From Kitasatospora sp. MAP12-44 (lineage in GTDB: Bacteria; Actinomycetota; Actinomycetes; Streptomycetales; Streptomycetaceae): a DNA stretch of 64,000 bases. The notes under the pieces were generated by a model that saw only the letters and a list, made by a program, of their open reading frames with translations, searched no databases and was not told the origin of the DNA. Shown piece after piece: positions 1-8,956 of the stretch. Numbering within the stretch: the first letter of the stretch is position 1; each line of letters starts with the position of its first letter. The position numbers and the translations under genes are program-made. The stretch spans positions 8,494,001 through 8,558,000 of the forward strand of contig NZ_JARZAE010000004.1 of the NCBI RefSeq assembly GCF_029892095.1, written 5' to 3'.

Positions 1-2838
1 TCGGCCGTCGGCGTCGTAGGCGCGGCTGCGGAACAGCTGTCCGTTGAGCTGGCTGAAGTAGGTGCGGGCATTGGTGTAAGCGTCGGAGGGCGGGTAGACC
101 ACGCCGGGAACGGACGGGCTCAGGCCGTTGAAGAAGACCCGTTCGACCCAGCCGTCCCCACCGTCGCCGGGCGTCGCCCGGACGGTCACGAACTGGGTCA
201 CCAGACCGTACGGGTCGTAGGTGGCGGTGGCCGCGTCGTAGCGCAGGGTGGTGCGCTGGGTCTGGTAGCCGCTGTCGCTGCGCGCCTCGACGACCGGGTG
301 GGCGACCAAACGGGTGGCGACCGCACCGCCTACCACGCGGTAGAGGGCCAGGTGGGTGGCCTTGTCGAACTCCGGGCCCTGGTAGGTGAGGAACGCGCCG
401 GGTCCGGTGAGGATCTGGCCGGGCTGGGCGTCCGGCACCACCACCCGCTCCCCGGCGAGCGTCGCGCTCTCCAGCACCCGGCCGTCGGCGAGCGTCAGTA
501 CGTGCGTCGAACCGTCGCCGTCCTGGTACGCGAGGTACGTCGGCGCCGCGTTGACCAGGGTGGTGAGGTCCGCGCTCGCGGGGAGGGTGCATGCCTTGGT
601 CCACTTCCCGTCGGCGGTACGCCGCAGCAGGTCGCGGCCGACCGTGCGGTATCCCGGGGCGAGCGTCGGCAGGCCGCTGGTGGTCCCGCTGAAGCGAGTG
701 CTCGGGCGCCAGGCATTGCGGTAGGGGTCGTACTCGTAGAGTTCGCTGGTCCACTCGTTCTCGGACTTCACGGTTGTGACGTAAGCGCTGTCGGCGGCGT
801 AGCTGTAGCTGTAGAGCGATCCGGTGACCGGTTTCACCCCGGCGACCGACTGCCAGTGCGCGCCGTCGAAGCGGTACAGGTGCTGACCGTTGGCGACCGT
901 CGACCCGTTCACCACCACGTACCCGACCGGGTTGCGCACGTCCAGCGGCTGCGCCCCGTCGGCCTTCACCGGCGTGCCGAACCCGTAGGTCGTGGACCAG
1001 GTGAGCAGCCGGGTGGCGTACTTCACCGACTTCGACGGCTCGTCGATCGCGGTGACGAAGCCCAGCGCGGCGAAGGACGCTCCGGTGGCGAGCATGTGCT
1101 CGCGGCGGGTCGCCGTCCAGTCGATGTCCACGACCTCGCTCAGGGACCCCCCGCGCTGCCAGTTCCGCCCGGGATCGGCGTAGAACAGCTCGGTTCTCAG
1201 CGTCCGGGTGGTGGCGGCGTAGGTGGCGGCGACAAGGAAGTTCACGCCGCTGGAGAGCACGACCTCGGCAACACCGGCCAACCCGAAGGCGTGCTCCATC
1301 CAGCGCGAGCCGACGGGGTCCCAGCTGATGACCTTGAGTTGTCCGGCGGCGGCATCGGCGACCGCGAGGAATCCCGATCCGACGCTCACCGCCGGGTCGC
1401 TCATCGACGCGCCGAGGCTGACCTGATACGGCGTCCGGTCCCACTCGCCGAAGCGGAACCGGTCGGCTCGCACCACGTTGACCCGGTACTGCTTGCTACG
1501 CGCGTCGCGGTACCAGATCGCGAAGAACCCCTCACCGGTCAGCACCCGCACAGTCCCCGGGACCGCCAGCCAGTTGCGCGTGTCGCTCTGACTGGACCAA
1601 CTGCCGTTCCAGGAGTACACATCGGTCCTGACCTGGCCCGTGCCGGAGTTCTCCCAGGTGACCACGGTGTACGTCGGGCCTTGCCAGACCCGCGGCGTCC
1701 ACCCCGCGCCCGGGCTGGTGACGGGCACCCGCAGGGCGGTGTTGGGAAGCGGGACAGCCTCGTAGGTGTATTGCGAGCAGCCGCCCTGCGGGGTGAGGAC
1801 GCTCTTCAGCGCGCCCGGGAGCGCTGCTGCGCCACCGTGGTAGTCGAACTCCGCCCCCGGGAGTGACGTGCCGCCCGCAACCTCCTGGCGAATCCCGACG
1901 AGGTAGCGTTTGGTGTACGCATCGTCGCGCGGAGAACGGGAGACATTGCGCAACTCGTAGTCCAGCCTGGTGGTCAGCGTCAGGGCGCCGTCGCGGCCCC
2001 GAACCTCGATCCGGTCCAGGTAGCGGTCTTCGAGGCGGTACTGGTAGGCGTTGCGGCCACCGACCGGGGGCACTTGCGGTGGCGGGGCCTCGAACGGCTC
2101 CTTCGGCAGGTACGAGAAGTCGACGCTCTGGCCGAAGACATCGACGATCCGGCGCAGTCGGCAGGAGCGGGTGTACCGCGCGCCTTCGCTCACGCCGATC
2201 GCGGCCTCGTCGGTGTCGTACGCGAAGGACATCGTGTCGCCGGCCATCGAGCGAACCTCGTCCAGGTTCCAGGCGACCGGGAAGCTCGCCCCGTTGGCCG
2301 CCGTGGTGGGGCCGATCCAGTTGCCCCAGCGCACGCCCCACTGCACGGCACCGCGCCCGTAGGTGTAGGTGGCGCCGTCCTCGCGCACGATCTGCCAGTA
2401 CTGGCGCTCGGCGTCGGGGTAGTAGCGGATGTCCCAGAACTGGTAGTCACGCAGTTGGAAGACCTGCGCCCCCTCGGATGCGCCGACCCGTACCAGCTGC
2501 CTCGGGGCGCCGCCGGTCACCAGGTAGAACACGTCGTCCAGGTTGGTGCCGCTGTCCTGGTGCTCAGCGGTGATCCGGTCGAACGGCAACGACCAACCCA
2601 GGCCCAGGAGATCGGTGGGTTCGGTGAGGTTCCAACGCTGCGCCGCACGGTGCACGCCGCTGCTGTAGAACGCGGCCACGTTGACATCGAGTCCGTTGCG
2701 CCCGCTCAGCGACACCAGGTTGATCGGGAGGTTCACCTCACCGCGGAACATGTTCACCGCGTTGGCGACGGCGTCGCCGAGGAAGACCTGCGACGCCCGC
2801 ACCCCGGGTGCGGCCGCCTGCTGCCCTGTGCTTGCCAT
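1..2838 (-). CDS. RHS/SpvB-like very large protein, N-terminal 946 residues (runs off left edge)
   Basis: An open frame reads leftwards without a stop from an ATG at 2838 to the window edge. A GGGAG ribosome binding site lies about six bases upstream of the ATG. The protein begins MASTGQQAAAPGVRASQVFL and soon reads GEVNLPINLVSLSGRNGLDV followed by an AAFYSSG segment. That start resembles the opening of SpvB/TcdB/RHS proteins, which wrap a toxin in a beta-shell. The rest is rich in Y, W, G and D, with repeats of the kind LLTWSTTYGFG and LYSYSYAADSAY, as expected of beta-propeller or YD-repeat sheet. No Sec signal is visible. The C-terminal part, where a toxin tip would sit, lies outside the window. 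The family call rests on overall character and is moderate; the frame itself is secure. Confidence 0.6.
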   Translation of the reverse strand, partial: MASTGQQAAAPGVRASQVFLGDAVANAVNMFRGEVNLPINLVSLSGRNGLDVNVAAFYSSGVHRAAQRWNLTEPTDLLGLGWSLPFDRITAEHQDSGTNLDDVFYLVTGGAPRQLVRVGASEGAQVFQLRDYQFWDIRYYPDAERQYWQIVREDGATYTYGRGAVQWGVRWGNWIGPTTAANGASFPVAWNLDEVRSMAGDTMSFAYDTDEAAIGVSEGARYTRSCRLRRIVDVFGQSVDFSYLPKEPFEAPPPQVPPVGGRNAYQYRLEDRYLDRIEVRGRDGALTLTTRLDYELRNVSRSPRDDAYTKRYLVGIRQEVAGGTSLPGAEFDYHGGAAALPGALKSVLTPQGGCSQYTYEAVPLPNTALRVPVTSPGAGWTPRVWQGPTYTVVTWENSGTGQVRTDVYSWNGSWSSQSDTRNWLAVPGTVRVLTGEGFFAIWYRDARSKQYRVNVVRADRFRFGEWDRTPYQVSLGASMSDPAVSVGSGFLAVADAAAGQLKVISWDPVGSRWMEHAFGLAGVAEVVLSSGVNFLVAATYAATTRTLRTELFYADPGRNWQRGGSLSEVVDIDWTATRREHMLATGASFAALGFVTAIDEPSKSVKYATRLLTWSTTYGFGTPVKADGAQPLDVRNPVGYVVVNGSTVANGQHLYRFDGAHWQSVAGVKPVTGSLYSYSYAADSAYVTTVKSENEWTSELYEYDPYRNAWRPSTRFSGTTSGLPTLAPGYRTVGRDLLRRTADGKWTKACTLPASADLTTLVNAAPTYLAYQDGDGSTHVLTLADGRVLESATLAGERVVVPDAQPGQILTGPGAFLTYQGPEFDKATHLALYRVVGGAVATRLVAHPVVEARSDSGYQTQRTTLRYDAATATYDPYGLVTQFVTVRATPGDGGDGWVERVFFNGLSPSVPGVVYPPSDAYTNARTYFSQLNGQLFRSRAYDADGR

Positions 2839-3439
2839 AGCTACTCCCGTCGGGCGGGCATCGGACGCCACCGCAGCCGGAACTGGAATCTCGCGAAGAT
2901 ACCGCCGAGCCATCAGTAGGGCAGATAGGGCGTTTGATGGCAAAGTTTCCCCCAGCGTGTCCCCCGAGATAGGCGGTCGCCGTCACGAGAAGTCGGCGTC
3001 CGGCGTCATCTGACCGGGGTGTGCATCTGGTGCGCGGACTCGCCCGATGGGCAGCGATGCCCTTCCTGCTTCCAGCTCCTCGACCCCGCGGCGCACCGTG
3101 GTCTCGCTCATCCCAGCGGTCCTCGCGCCGCCCGTACCCCGCCGTGGCCGAGCAACCTAGCCTCCGTGGCCACGGCCGGACTTGGAGACGCCCGGGAGGA
3201 CCTCCAGCCGGACGCGCCTTCGAGGTCACCCCGGGCCGACGCATCGCCTGGCGCTGGCAGACCCGCAAGGAACCCCGCGCCGCCGACACCAGCCGCGTCA
3301 CCTTCTGGGCGGCGTTGGCGCAGGCGTTGGCGCAGGCGCCGCAGAGGGTAGAGGGTCTCGGTGCGGCGGGTTGCTCGCAGGCGCGGGGCGAGGGGCCCGC
3401 CGAACCGCAGCTGGTCGAGCTCGACCGGCGCGACACGGC
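2839..3439. other. Intergenic stretch, no gene recognised
   Basis: This is the upstream region of the large leftward gene, followed by about 400 bases with no recognisable protein on either strand. Several open frames overlap here, but none has a plausible ribosome binding site or a coherent composition. It is probably degraded mobile DNA, because it leads directly into an IS30 fragment. Confidence 0.4.
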
Positions 3440-3776
3440 CACCGTCACCGCACGAATATCGGCCCAAATACTTACCCTGCCAGCCAAGTTGAGAAAGAGG
3501 CTGACCTGGGACCGCGGAATGGAACTGGCCGCCCACAAGAACGTCACGGCTGCGACCGGCCTGGCCGTCTACTTCGCCGACCCTCAGAGCCCATGGCAGC
3601 GCGGCACCAACGAGAACACCAACCGCCTCCTGCGCCAGTACCTGCCCAAGGCCACCGGAATGGGGCACCTCACCCAGACCGACCTGGATGCCATCGCCCT
3701 GCGGCTGAACACCCGACCTCGGAGGACCCTCGACTTCGAGACACCAGCCGATAGGCTGGAGGCCCTGTTGCGCTGA
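3440..3776 (+). pseudogene. IS30-family transposase, C-terminal relic
   Basis: The last ~110 residues of this frame match the end of IS30-type DDE transposases. They read LPAKLRKRLTWDRGMELAAH, then TGLAVYFADPQSPWQRGTNE followed by NTNRLLRQYLPKAT, and finish RPRRTLDFETPADRLEALLR. The second catalytic Asp (TWDRG) and the Glu (GTNENTNR) are present. The N-terminal DNA-binding region and the first catalytic Asp are missing, and upstream sequence does not resemble the family. The element is therefore a dead 3' fragment. It abuts an IS3 fragment and forms part of a stacked IS relic zone. Confidence 0.8.
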
Positions 3777-3782
3777 CCGGTT

Positions 3783-3920
3783 GAGTTCACCACGGCTTTC
3801 TTCGCGACGGAGACCCGGTGACGGTGCACCCGTTCATCGAGGTGGAGAAGCAGGGCGGCCGCAACGTCAAGCGGACGTGTGAACTGCTGAAGGTCTCCCG
3901 GCCGCCTCGCGCGCCGCGGC
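3783..3920 (+). pseudogene. IS3-family relic: OrfA tail plus OrfB head
   Basis: Two overlapping frames carry IS3 signatures within about 130 bases. The first ends EFTTAFFATETR followed by TGA at 3819-3821, like the usual OrfA terminus (AAAFFAKETR-type). The second opens at a GTG at 3818 and reads VTVHPFIEVEKQGGRNVKR followed by TCELLKVSR, the characteristic first ~25 residues of OrfB before its DDE domain. The 1-base-offset overlap is the normal arrangement for IS3 programmed frameshifting. Everything after TCELLKVSR is lost, so this is a junction fragment only. Confidence 0.7.
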
Positions 3921-3923
3921 CGA

Positions 3924-4694
3924 CTACCGGGGCGGGTGGGCGTCGGGGGTGGTGAACGTGTATCCGGCGGAGATCAGTTGCGGCAGGTAGCTGGTGAGGG
4001 CCGCCACCGTCTGGGAACGGTCGCCGCCGGTGCCGGCGGGCGGATCGTCGTCGCCGCCCTCGGTGCCGTCGTGGTTCAGTACGATCGCGCCGGTGGCGGC
4101 ACCCGCCAGGACGCGGTTGATGATGGTGTCGGTGCCGGGGTTGGCCCAGTCGGTGGGGTCCACCGACCAGGAGATCGGGCGCAGGCCGAGGTCGGCGCAG
4201 ATCGAGAGGGTGGAGTCGGTGAAGTTGCCGTAGGGGGCGCGGAAGAGCACCGGGGCCCGGCCGACGACGTTCTCGACGGCGTCCTGGGTCCGCTGGATCT
4301 GGTCACGGACGTAGTCGTCGGAAAGGTCGACGAAGTCGGGGTGGGACCAGGAGTGGTTCCCCACGGTGTGCCCCTCCGCGGCGATCCTGCGCAGCACGTC
4401 CGGATAGAGCCCGATGTTGTCACCGCAGACGAAGAACGTCGCGTGGACACCGTTGTCGCGCAGCACGTCCAGCACCTGAGGCGTGTACTGCGGGCTGGGG
4501 CCGTCGTCGAAGGTGAGGGCCATCACCATCGAGCCGGCGTCGACCTCGCTCTCCGGCATCGGAAGCGACCGGCTCGAGCGGCGCGACCCGGACTTGGCGG
4601 CGGCCGGTCCGGACGGAGCACCGAGGGTGAGCAGTGTGGCCGCACCCGCGACGAGGAAGCGTCGGCGCGGCAGCGAATGGTGTGTCTGTGCCAT
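3924..4694 (-). CDS. Secreted polysaccharide deacetylase (CE4, NodB domain)
   Basis: This predicted exported enzyme would remove acetyl groups from chitin, peptidoglycan or xylan. The start chosen is the ATG at 4694, which puts a twin-arginine signal (PRRRFLVAGAATLLTLGAPS) near the N terminus. A longer frame from a GTG at 4754 would add 20 unlikely residues. The mature part has the NodB motifs in order: ALTFDDGPSPQ (catalytic Asp and metal Asp), then VGNHSWSHPDF (metal His residues), APVLFRAPYGNFTDS, and a late IVLNHDG. Length (~256 residues) is normal for a single-domain CE4 enzyme. The gene stands alone between IS relics and a divergently transcribed CHAP-protein gene. Its true substrate cannot be told from sequence. 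Confidence 0.88.
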   Translation of the reverse strand: MAQTHHSLPRRRFLVAGAATLLTLGAPSGPAAAKSGSRRSSRSLPMPESEVDAGSMVMALTFDDGPSPQYTPQVLDVLRDNGVHATFFVCGDNIGLYPDVLRRIAAEGHTVGNHSWSHPDFVDLSDDYVRDQIQRTQDAVENVVGRAPVLFRAPYGNFTDSTLSICADLGLRPISWSVDPTDWANPGTDTIINRVLAGAATGAIVLNHDGTEGGDDDPPAGTGGDRSQTVAALTSYLPQLISAGYTFTTPDAHPPR

Positions 4695-4992
4695 TCGGCC
4701 AGTGTGTGCCGCGGCGGCCGGGTCCGATGACGAACCGCGCCGGTACGGCTCCACGCGGGTGGCGGCCCCTCGACCTCGTCCGATGGGGGAGAGCGTGCCG
4801 GGACACGGAGTCGCCGCGCTCCTGACCTCCTGTCAAGGATTCGCCACGGTGCCCCCATTCAGCGGAGCGTCCCGTGCGGCAAACGGCTTCCGGGACGGCG
4901 CCCGGGTGTACTCGCATCGGCACGTGATGTCGGCAGACGCACCGTCCTGCCCCCGCGCCGGAAGCTGGCACAGCGAGGAGTGACACCCCACG

Positions 4993-5721
4993 GTGATGAA
5001 GCGCCACACCGCGATCTTGCTGGTGTCTTGTCTGTCATCGATGCTCGTACCGACCCTGTCAGTGGCCCCGGCCGTCGCCGAGGCGCCCGCGGTCACCCAC
5101 TCACCCGCTGACGCGATCGCCCTGGCGCTGGCCAACGTCGACAAGGGGGCAGGTACCTGTTCCCTGGTCAATCCCGCGCCCAACAGCCTGGGCGGTACGG
5201 AGTTCGAGACGAGTTGCGTGGGCTGGGCCGGCGTCCCCGAGTACTGGTGCGCGGACTTCGCCACCTGGGTCTGGCGGAACAGCGGTCTGAACGTCACCGG
5301 TCTCAACGCCGACGTGGTCTCCTTCACCGGCTCGGCCCGTAAGAACGGCAGTACCGTCCACACCGACCGTGGGTACCACCCGCAGCTTGGGGACGCCGCG
5401 GTATACAGCGACGAGCACGTCGGCCTTGTCACGGCGATCGGTGCGGACGGCTCGATCCAGATCACCAACGGCGACTTCGGCGGCGACGACAGCAGCACCG
5501 AAGCGCACTTCGCCCAGACATCGCTGGTGGTCAACGAAACCGTCAAAGCCACCGACATCCCGGTGGGCTCGTTTCAGAGCACCGAGAGGCACACGGTCAC
5601 CGCGTACGTCACCCCGAGTGCCGTCACGCCTGCGCGGGGGTTCTGGGAAGACCTGGCCACCTGGCTGTCCGGGACGGGGGCCGGGCCGGCAACCGCACCC
5701 CACCGTCCGCACCGGCCGTAG
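4993..5721 (+). CDS. Secreted CHAP-domain protein
   Basis: The 242-residue product has a Sec signal (KRHTAILLVSCLSSMLVPTL followed by small residues and an AEA-type cleavage site). A cysteine/histidine hydrolase (CHAP, NlpC/P60-like) fold follows. The presumed nucleophile Cys is in YWCADFATWVW, the His in GDAAVYSDEHVGLV and the third polar residue in IQITNGDFGG. Such proteins cut peptidoglycan amide or peptide bonds. The GTG at 4993 is preceded by GAGGAG; an ATG three bases later is equally possible. The C terminus is a low-complexity, Pro/His-rich tail. It is divergent from the deacetylase gene, which would suit a shared cell-wall remodelling role, but that is inference. Confidence 0.8.
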   Translation: MMKRHTAILLVSCLSSMLVPTLSVAPAVAEAPAVTHSPADAIALALANVDKGAGTCSLVNPAPNSLGGTEFETSCVGWAGVPEYWCADFATWVWRNSGLNVTGLNADVVSFTGSARKNGSTVHTDRGYHPQLGDAAVYSDEHVGLVTAIGADGSIQITNGDFGGDDSSTEAHFAQTSLVVNETVKATDIPVGSFQSTERHTVTAYVTPSAVTPARGFWEDLATWLSGTGAGPATAPHRPHRP

Positions 5722-5761
5722 GGCCTGCTCCAGAAGTGGGTCAAGGTCAACACCGTTGCGT

Positions 5762-6062
5762 TTACGTCCGTGAGCGGTTGGCGAGTCCGTGCTCGAAGAA
5801 CGTGACGGTGGTGTGGACGGTGTAGTTCTGGCTGGTCGTTGGTTGTTGGCCGGCGTTCGGCCTGTACTTGCTGGTGGGGTTTTTGCGGGTTCGGGCCTTG
5901 ATACGGGCGACTGCTGACCAGCCTCCTCGACCCGGCCGCCTTCCCGGCCGCCGAGTTCCGTCGGCCAGGGTGACGGTGACGGAGGCCTCGATGACACGGA
6001 CGGTCAGCAGGGCGGGCAGTACGCCGTAGCCGATCCGGGCCAGGTAGGAGCCGTCACCCAGG
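5762..6062 (-). pseudogene. IS4-family transposase relic interrupted by an IS1182 element
   Basis: Reading leftwards from 6062, one frame gives DGSYLARIGYGVLPALLTV, then RVIEASVTVTLADGTRRPG, a segment typical of Streptomyces IS4-type transposases. After a jump in frame and content it resumes as ARIKARTRKNPTSKYRPNAG, then TVHTTVTFFEHGLANRSRT and a TAA ending at 5762, which is the family's usual C terminus. The middle, with the YREK-type catalytic region, is deleted. The relic begins exactly where the IS1182 inverted repeat ends, so the IS1182 probably landed inside it. The other half is not recognisable to the right. Confidence 0.65.
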
Positions 6063-7891
6063 GACTCTGTTGCTCTATTCGGGCTCGTCGATCAGGCCGC
6101 GAGTTGGTGGGCGAGTTGGGAGAGTCGGCTGGTCCAGGGACGTTGGGGGTCTTCGGCCCAGTGGGCGTCGAGCCGGATGACGTTGATCGCGGTGGCGGAG
6201 TAGGCGTGCTGGAGGCTGGTCCTGGGCAGGCCGCGGTAGCGGGCCCGGCGTAGGCCGGTGACGTCGAGGGCCTGGTTGATGGTGCCCTCGACACCGGCCC
6301 GGAGGGCGTACTTGGTCTGCCAGCTGTCGGTCTTCTGCTCGGCGCGCGGCGGCGACGGTCTCGTGCAGCTCGCGGGGCCGCAGGGTGAGCATGCGGTTGC
6401 CGCGCGCGGCGGTGGTGCACTTGTCGCGGGAGGGGCAGGTGCCACAGTCGGAGCAGGCGAACTCGATCACGATGGCGTCGTGGCCGTGCTGCTGGACGGG
6501 ATACCAGCCAGTGCTGGTGCGGCCTTCGGGGCAGCGGACCTGACGTGCTGTCCAGTCGATGCGGAAGGCGCTCTTGTCGAAGCCTTCGGCGGCCCGGGCC
6601 TGTCGGGAGTGGTCGGCCAGCAGCGGCGTGATCATGGCGATGCCCTCGCGTGCGGCAGCGGCGTGCAGGTCGGCGGAGGGGTAGCCGGAGTCCAGGTAGT
6701 GCTCGCCCGGCTTGACCTGCCGCTCGGTCAGTCGCTGCTGGATGCCGGCGGTGGCGGTCACGTCAGGTGCGGTCGAGGCGGTGGTGACCACGTCCGTGAT
6801 CAGGTTCGGAGTCCGGGTCCGGGCCCCGGCCGCGGCGCCGTCGGGGCTGTCGTCGCAGGTCTCGGTGAGGTGGACCTTGTAGCCGCACCAGAACAGCTCG
6901 TCTCCCTTGGCGGACCAGCGGGCGTGCGGGTCGTAGGGGGAGGCGAGCCGCAGATGGCCGGGCGGGACGCCGTCCACTTCGGCCTCCCGCTTCCTGACCA
7001 CCTCCCGTCCCCGGGCGTCGGTGTGCACGTAGTAGGTCTGCAGGAAGATCCGTCGCAGCAGCTGGACCGCCTCGTTCCCGCGCAGCCACACCGGGGCACC
7101 GGGTGCGTGAGCCGCGTGCAGCAGCGCGAGGGCGTCCTGGCCGGAGACCTCGGCCAGCCGCTCCCGCTTCGCCTTCGACGAGGGAAGCCGCCATGAGTCG
7201 ATCCTGGCCGCGTAGCGCAGTTCCCACTCCGCCACCGGTACCGATTGTGCGAGCCAGGTCGGAGCGGCCGTGGCCAGTGCCTCCAGCGCCGCGCGCACGC
7301 TCTCACCGGCGAGCTCCAACCGGTTCAAGTCCCGCACCGCGCTGATGACATGGGTGGAGTCGGTGCGTTGCTTGCCCCCGGCCTCGATCAGCCCATCCTG
7401 GCGGCAGTGTTCCACCAGCCGGTCGAAGATCAGGCGTTCCATGCCGTGCTCGACCAACCGGACCCGGAACTTCGCCAGCTCCGTGAAGTCGAACCCCGGA
7501 TCGGTCAGCTCCAGGCCGAGCGCGTACTTCCAGTCGATCGCCCGGACCGCCATCCCGGCGGCCTGGCGGTCGGTCAGGTTCTCCGCGAACTGCAGCACCG
7601 TGACCAGCGCCAGCATCCCCGGTGACAGGCCCGGCGCCCCGCGCATCCCGAACGCGGACGCGAACGGCTCGTCCGCGAAGACCTCAGCCAGATTCTCCCG
7701 CACCCGCATAGCCAGCTTCCCCTTCGGGAAAGCCGCCGCCGCGACCAGCGCCGTCTGCTCCAGGACCTCCGGCAGTCCCGCCGCCCTCATCGACACCCGC
7801 ACCACCCCCGCGACCGCCTGCCCACGAGACGACCGCAGGAGCGATCATGCCGCAGTCAACCGACCCACGGCCCGAATTGAGCAACAGAGTC
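6063..7891. mobile_element. IS1182-family insertion sequence with 21-bp terminal inverted repeats
   Basis: The two ends, 6063-6083 and 7871-7891, are inverted copies that match at 20 of 21 bases (gactctgttgctc core). They enclose a single transposase gene, and the 1,829-bp length is normal for this family. No convincing target-site duplication was seen next to the ends. The left flank is an IS4-type relic and the right flank is unassigned sequence. The transposase is frameshifted, so the copy is probably immobile unless helped in trans. Confidence 0.8.
6092..7790 (-). pseudogene. IS1182-family transposase, frameshifted near its C terminus
   Basis: From the ATG at 7790 the protein starts MRAAGLPEVLEQTALVAAAA and continues with the family blocks ALVTVLQFAENLTDRQAA, DWKYALGLELTDPGFDFTEL, KQRTDSTHVISAVRDLNRLE (catalytic DST), KVHLTETCDD and YLDSGYPSADL. 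A zinc-like CSDCGTCPSRDKC stretch follows. Near 6340 an extra C after the codons for TVAAAR shifts the frame. The correct ending continues one frame over as EQKTDSWQTKYALRAGVEGT (catalytic Glu) and finishes HWAEDPQRPWTSRLSQLAHQ then LAA at 6092. Without the shift the product would be about 566 residues. One base inactivated an otherwise complete gene, so the damage looks recent. Confidence 0.88.
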
Positions 7892-8078
7892 TTCGGCCTG
7901 CTCAAAGCGGAGATCGGCACCACCCTCTGGGGCAGCCGCGAGGCCGCGCCGACGTCTTCCGTTGCGTCGGGCATGAACACCGTCGAGCGTCGGTGGAACC
8001 ACTCCGAGCGGGTGAACGTCTCCTGGGCTGCGGGGCAGGGGATGCCCTGCCGTGACGGTCGGCAGTGGAAGCGAGCAC

Positions 8079-8570
8079 ATGGGGAACGCACCAGCACAGT
8101 GGCCGTACTACGTTGCGCCTCCGTCCCAAAGCCGCTGGCCGCGCCGCCTCGGGATCGGTTGCGCGGTCCTGGTGGGAGGGGGCGGCGTGGCACTGATGGG
8201 GCTTCTCTTCTGGGCTGACGCAACGATGATGGACAAGGGCTGCGGGTCAGTCGACCCGACCGACCCGATGAACTACAGCGCCGTGTCCATCCGCAACGAC
8301 TCGACCGCACCTGTCGTGGTGGACCAGTGCGTTGGTGCCTACTGCGACCTTGAGACCACGTCGGTGACCCTGCAACCCAGTGAGCAGGCTCCGGTCCACG
8401 CCGCATGCGGAGTTTCAGGCACCGACATGACGTCCTGGCGAATCACCACCGACACGGGCAGCCCTCTGGGGTACATCGCGGTGAACACACCCCGCAGTAC
8501 GAACGACCTGGTCTTTCCTGTCTCAGCTGCCCAGAGCTCCCGAGCCTCGGCGGCAACCCCCGCACCGTGA
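8079..8570 (+). CDS. Membrane-anchored protein of unknown function
   Basis: The start chosen is the ATG at 8079, about ten bases after GGAAGCGAG; a GTG at 8052 in the same frame has no ribosome binding site. The 163-residue product has a short Pro/Trp-rich head, one membrane helix (GCAVLVGGGGVALMGLLFWA) and an extracytoplasmic domain of about 100 residues. That domain has paired cysteines and the phrase NDSTAPVVVDQCVGAYCD, ending HAACGVSG. The layout suggests a small disulphide-stabilised beta domain outside the membrane. I do not recognise the family. It lies between two dead insertion sequences with no operon partner. Confidence 0.6.
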   Translation: MGNAPAQWPYYVAPPSQSRWPRRLGIGCAVLVGGGGVALMGLLFWADATMMDKGCGSVDPTDPMNYSAVSIRNDSTAPVVVDQCVGAYCDLETTSVTLQPSEQAPVHAACGVSGTDMTSWRITTDTGSPLGYIAVNTPRSTNDLVFPVSAAQSSRASAATPAP

Positions 8571-8956
8571 AACGACTCTGCCGCAGATCCCGTTCGCCCT
8601 GATCGTCGCGGGCATCGTGTGGCCCGTCCCTCCTCGCGGCGCCACGGAGGTCCGGAACAGGCGAAGGCAGAGCCGGAACGGGCCCGTCTTGCCACCGGAA
8701 GCAGATCAGCACGTCGCCCGCGCGCTGAGTCTGTTTGTGGTCCTATCCGCAGTCCACAGCAGTGCATGCTGCGGGCTGGCCAGTGCGGCGGGGTTTGGTG
8801 CCGGTCTGGTGGTGGGTGGGGAGAACTGGAACGAGGACCCACACCGTTCACCTGGACCAAGACCGCCGACGTGTCGGCGCCGGGTGAAAGCTGGTTCTGG
8901 ATCACTTTCCGTGCCAGAGCCAGGGAGGGTCACCGAAGCCGCGATCATGAACCCTC
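8571..8956. other. Intergenic stretch between the membrane protein gene and the ISL3 relic
   Basis: No gene is recognised here. A short hydrophobic reading (LPQIPFALIVAGIVW) occurs on the plus strand just after 8575 but has no start and is soon lost, so it may be a gene fragment. Near 8904-8925 there is a stretch ending gccagagcc that recurs in similar form at 11010-11034. Confidence 0.35.

Noticed and set aside
298-2919. Long plus-strand open frames opposite the RHS-like gene
   Set aside because: They are antisense to a frame with clear protein character, have R/G/P-rich composition and lack ribosome binding sites. High GC creates long shadow frames.
6258-7345. Plus-strand frames inside the IS1182 element
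   Set aside because: They are antisense to the transposase and have no start signals or family resemblance.
7892-8078. Short protein-like readings on both strands next to the IS1182 right end
   Set aside because: Two opposing frames look equally plausible (SSVASGMNTVERRWNHSERV on plus, SRQGIPCPAAQETFTRSEWF on minus). Neither has a start signal, so no gene is called.
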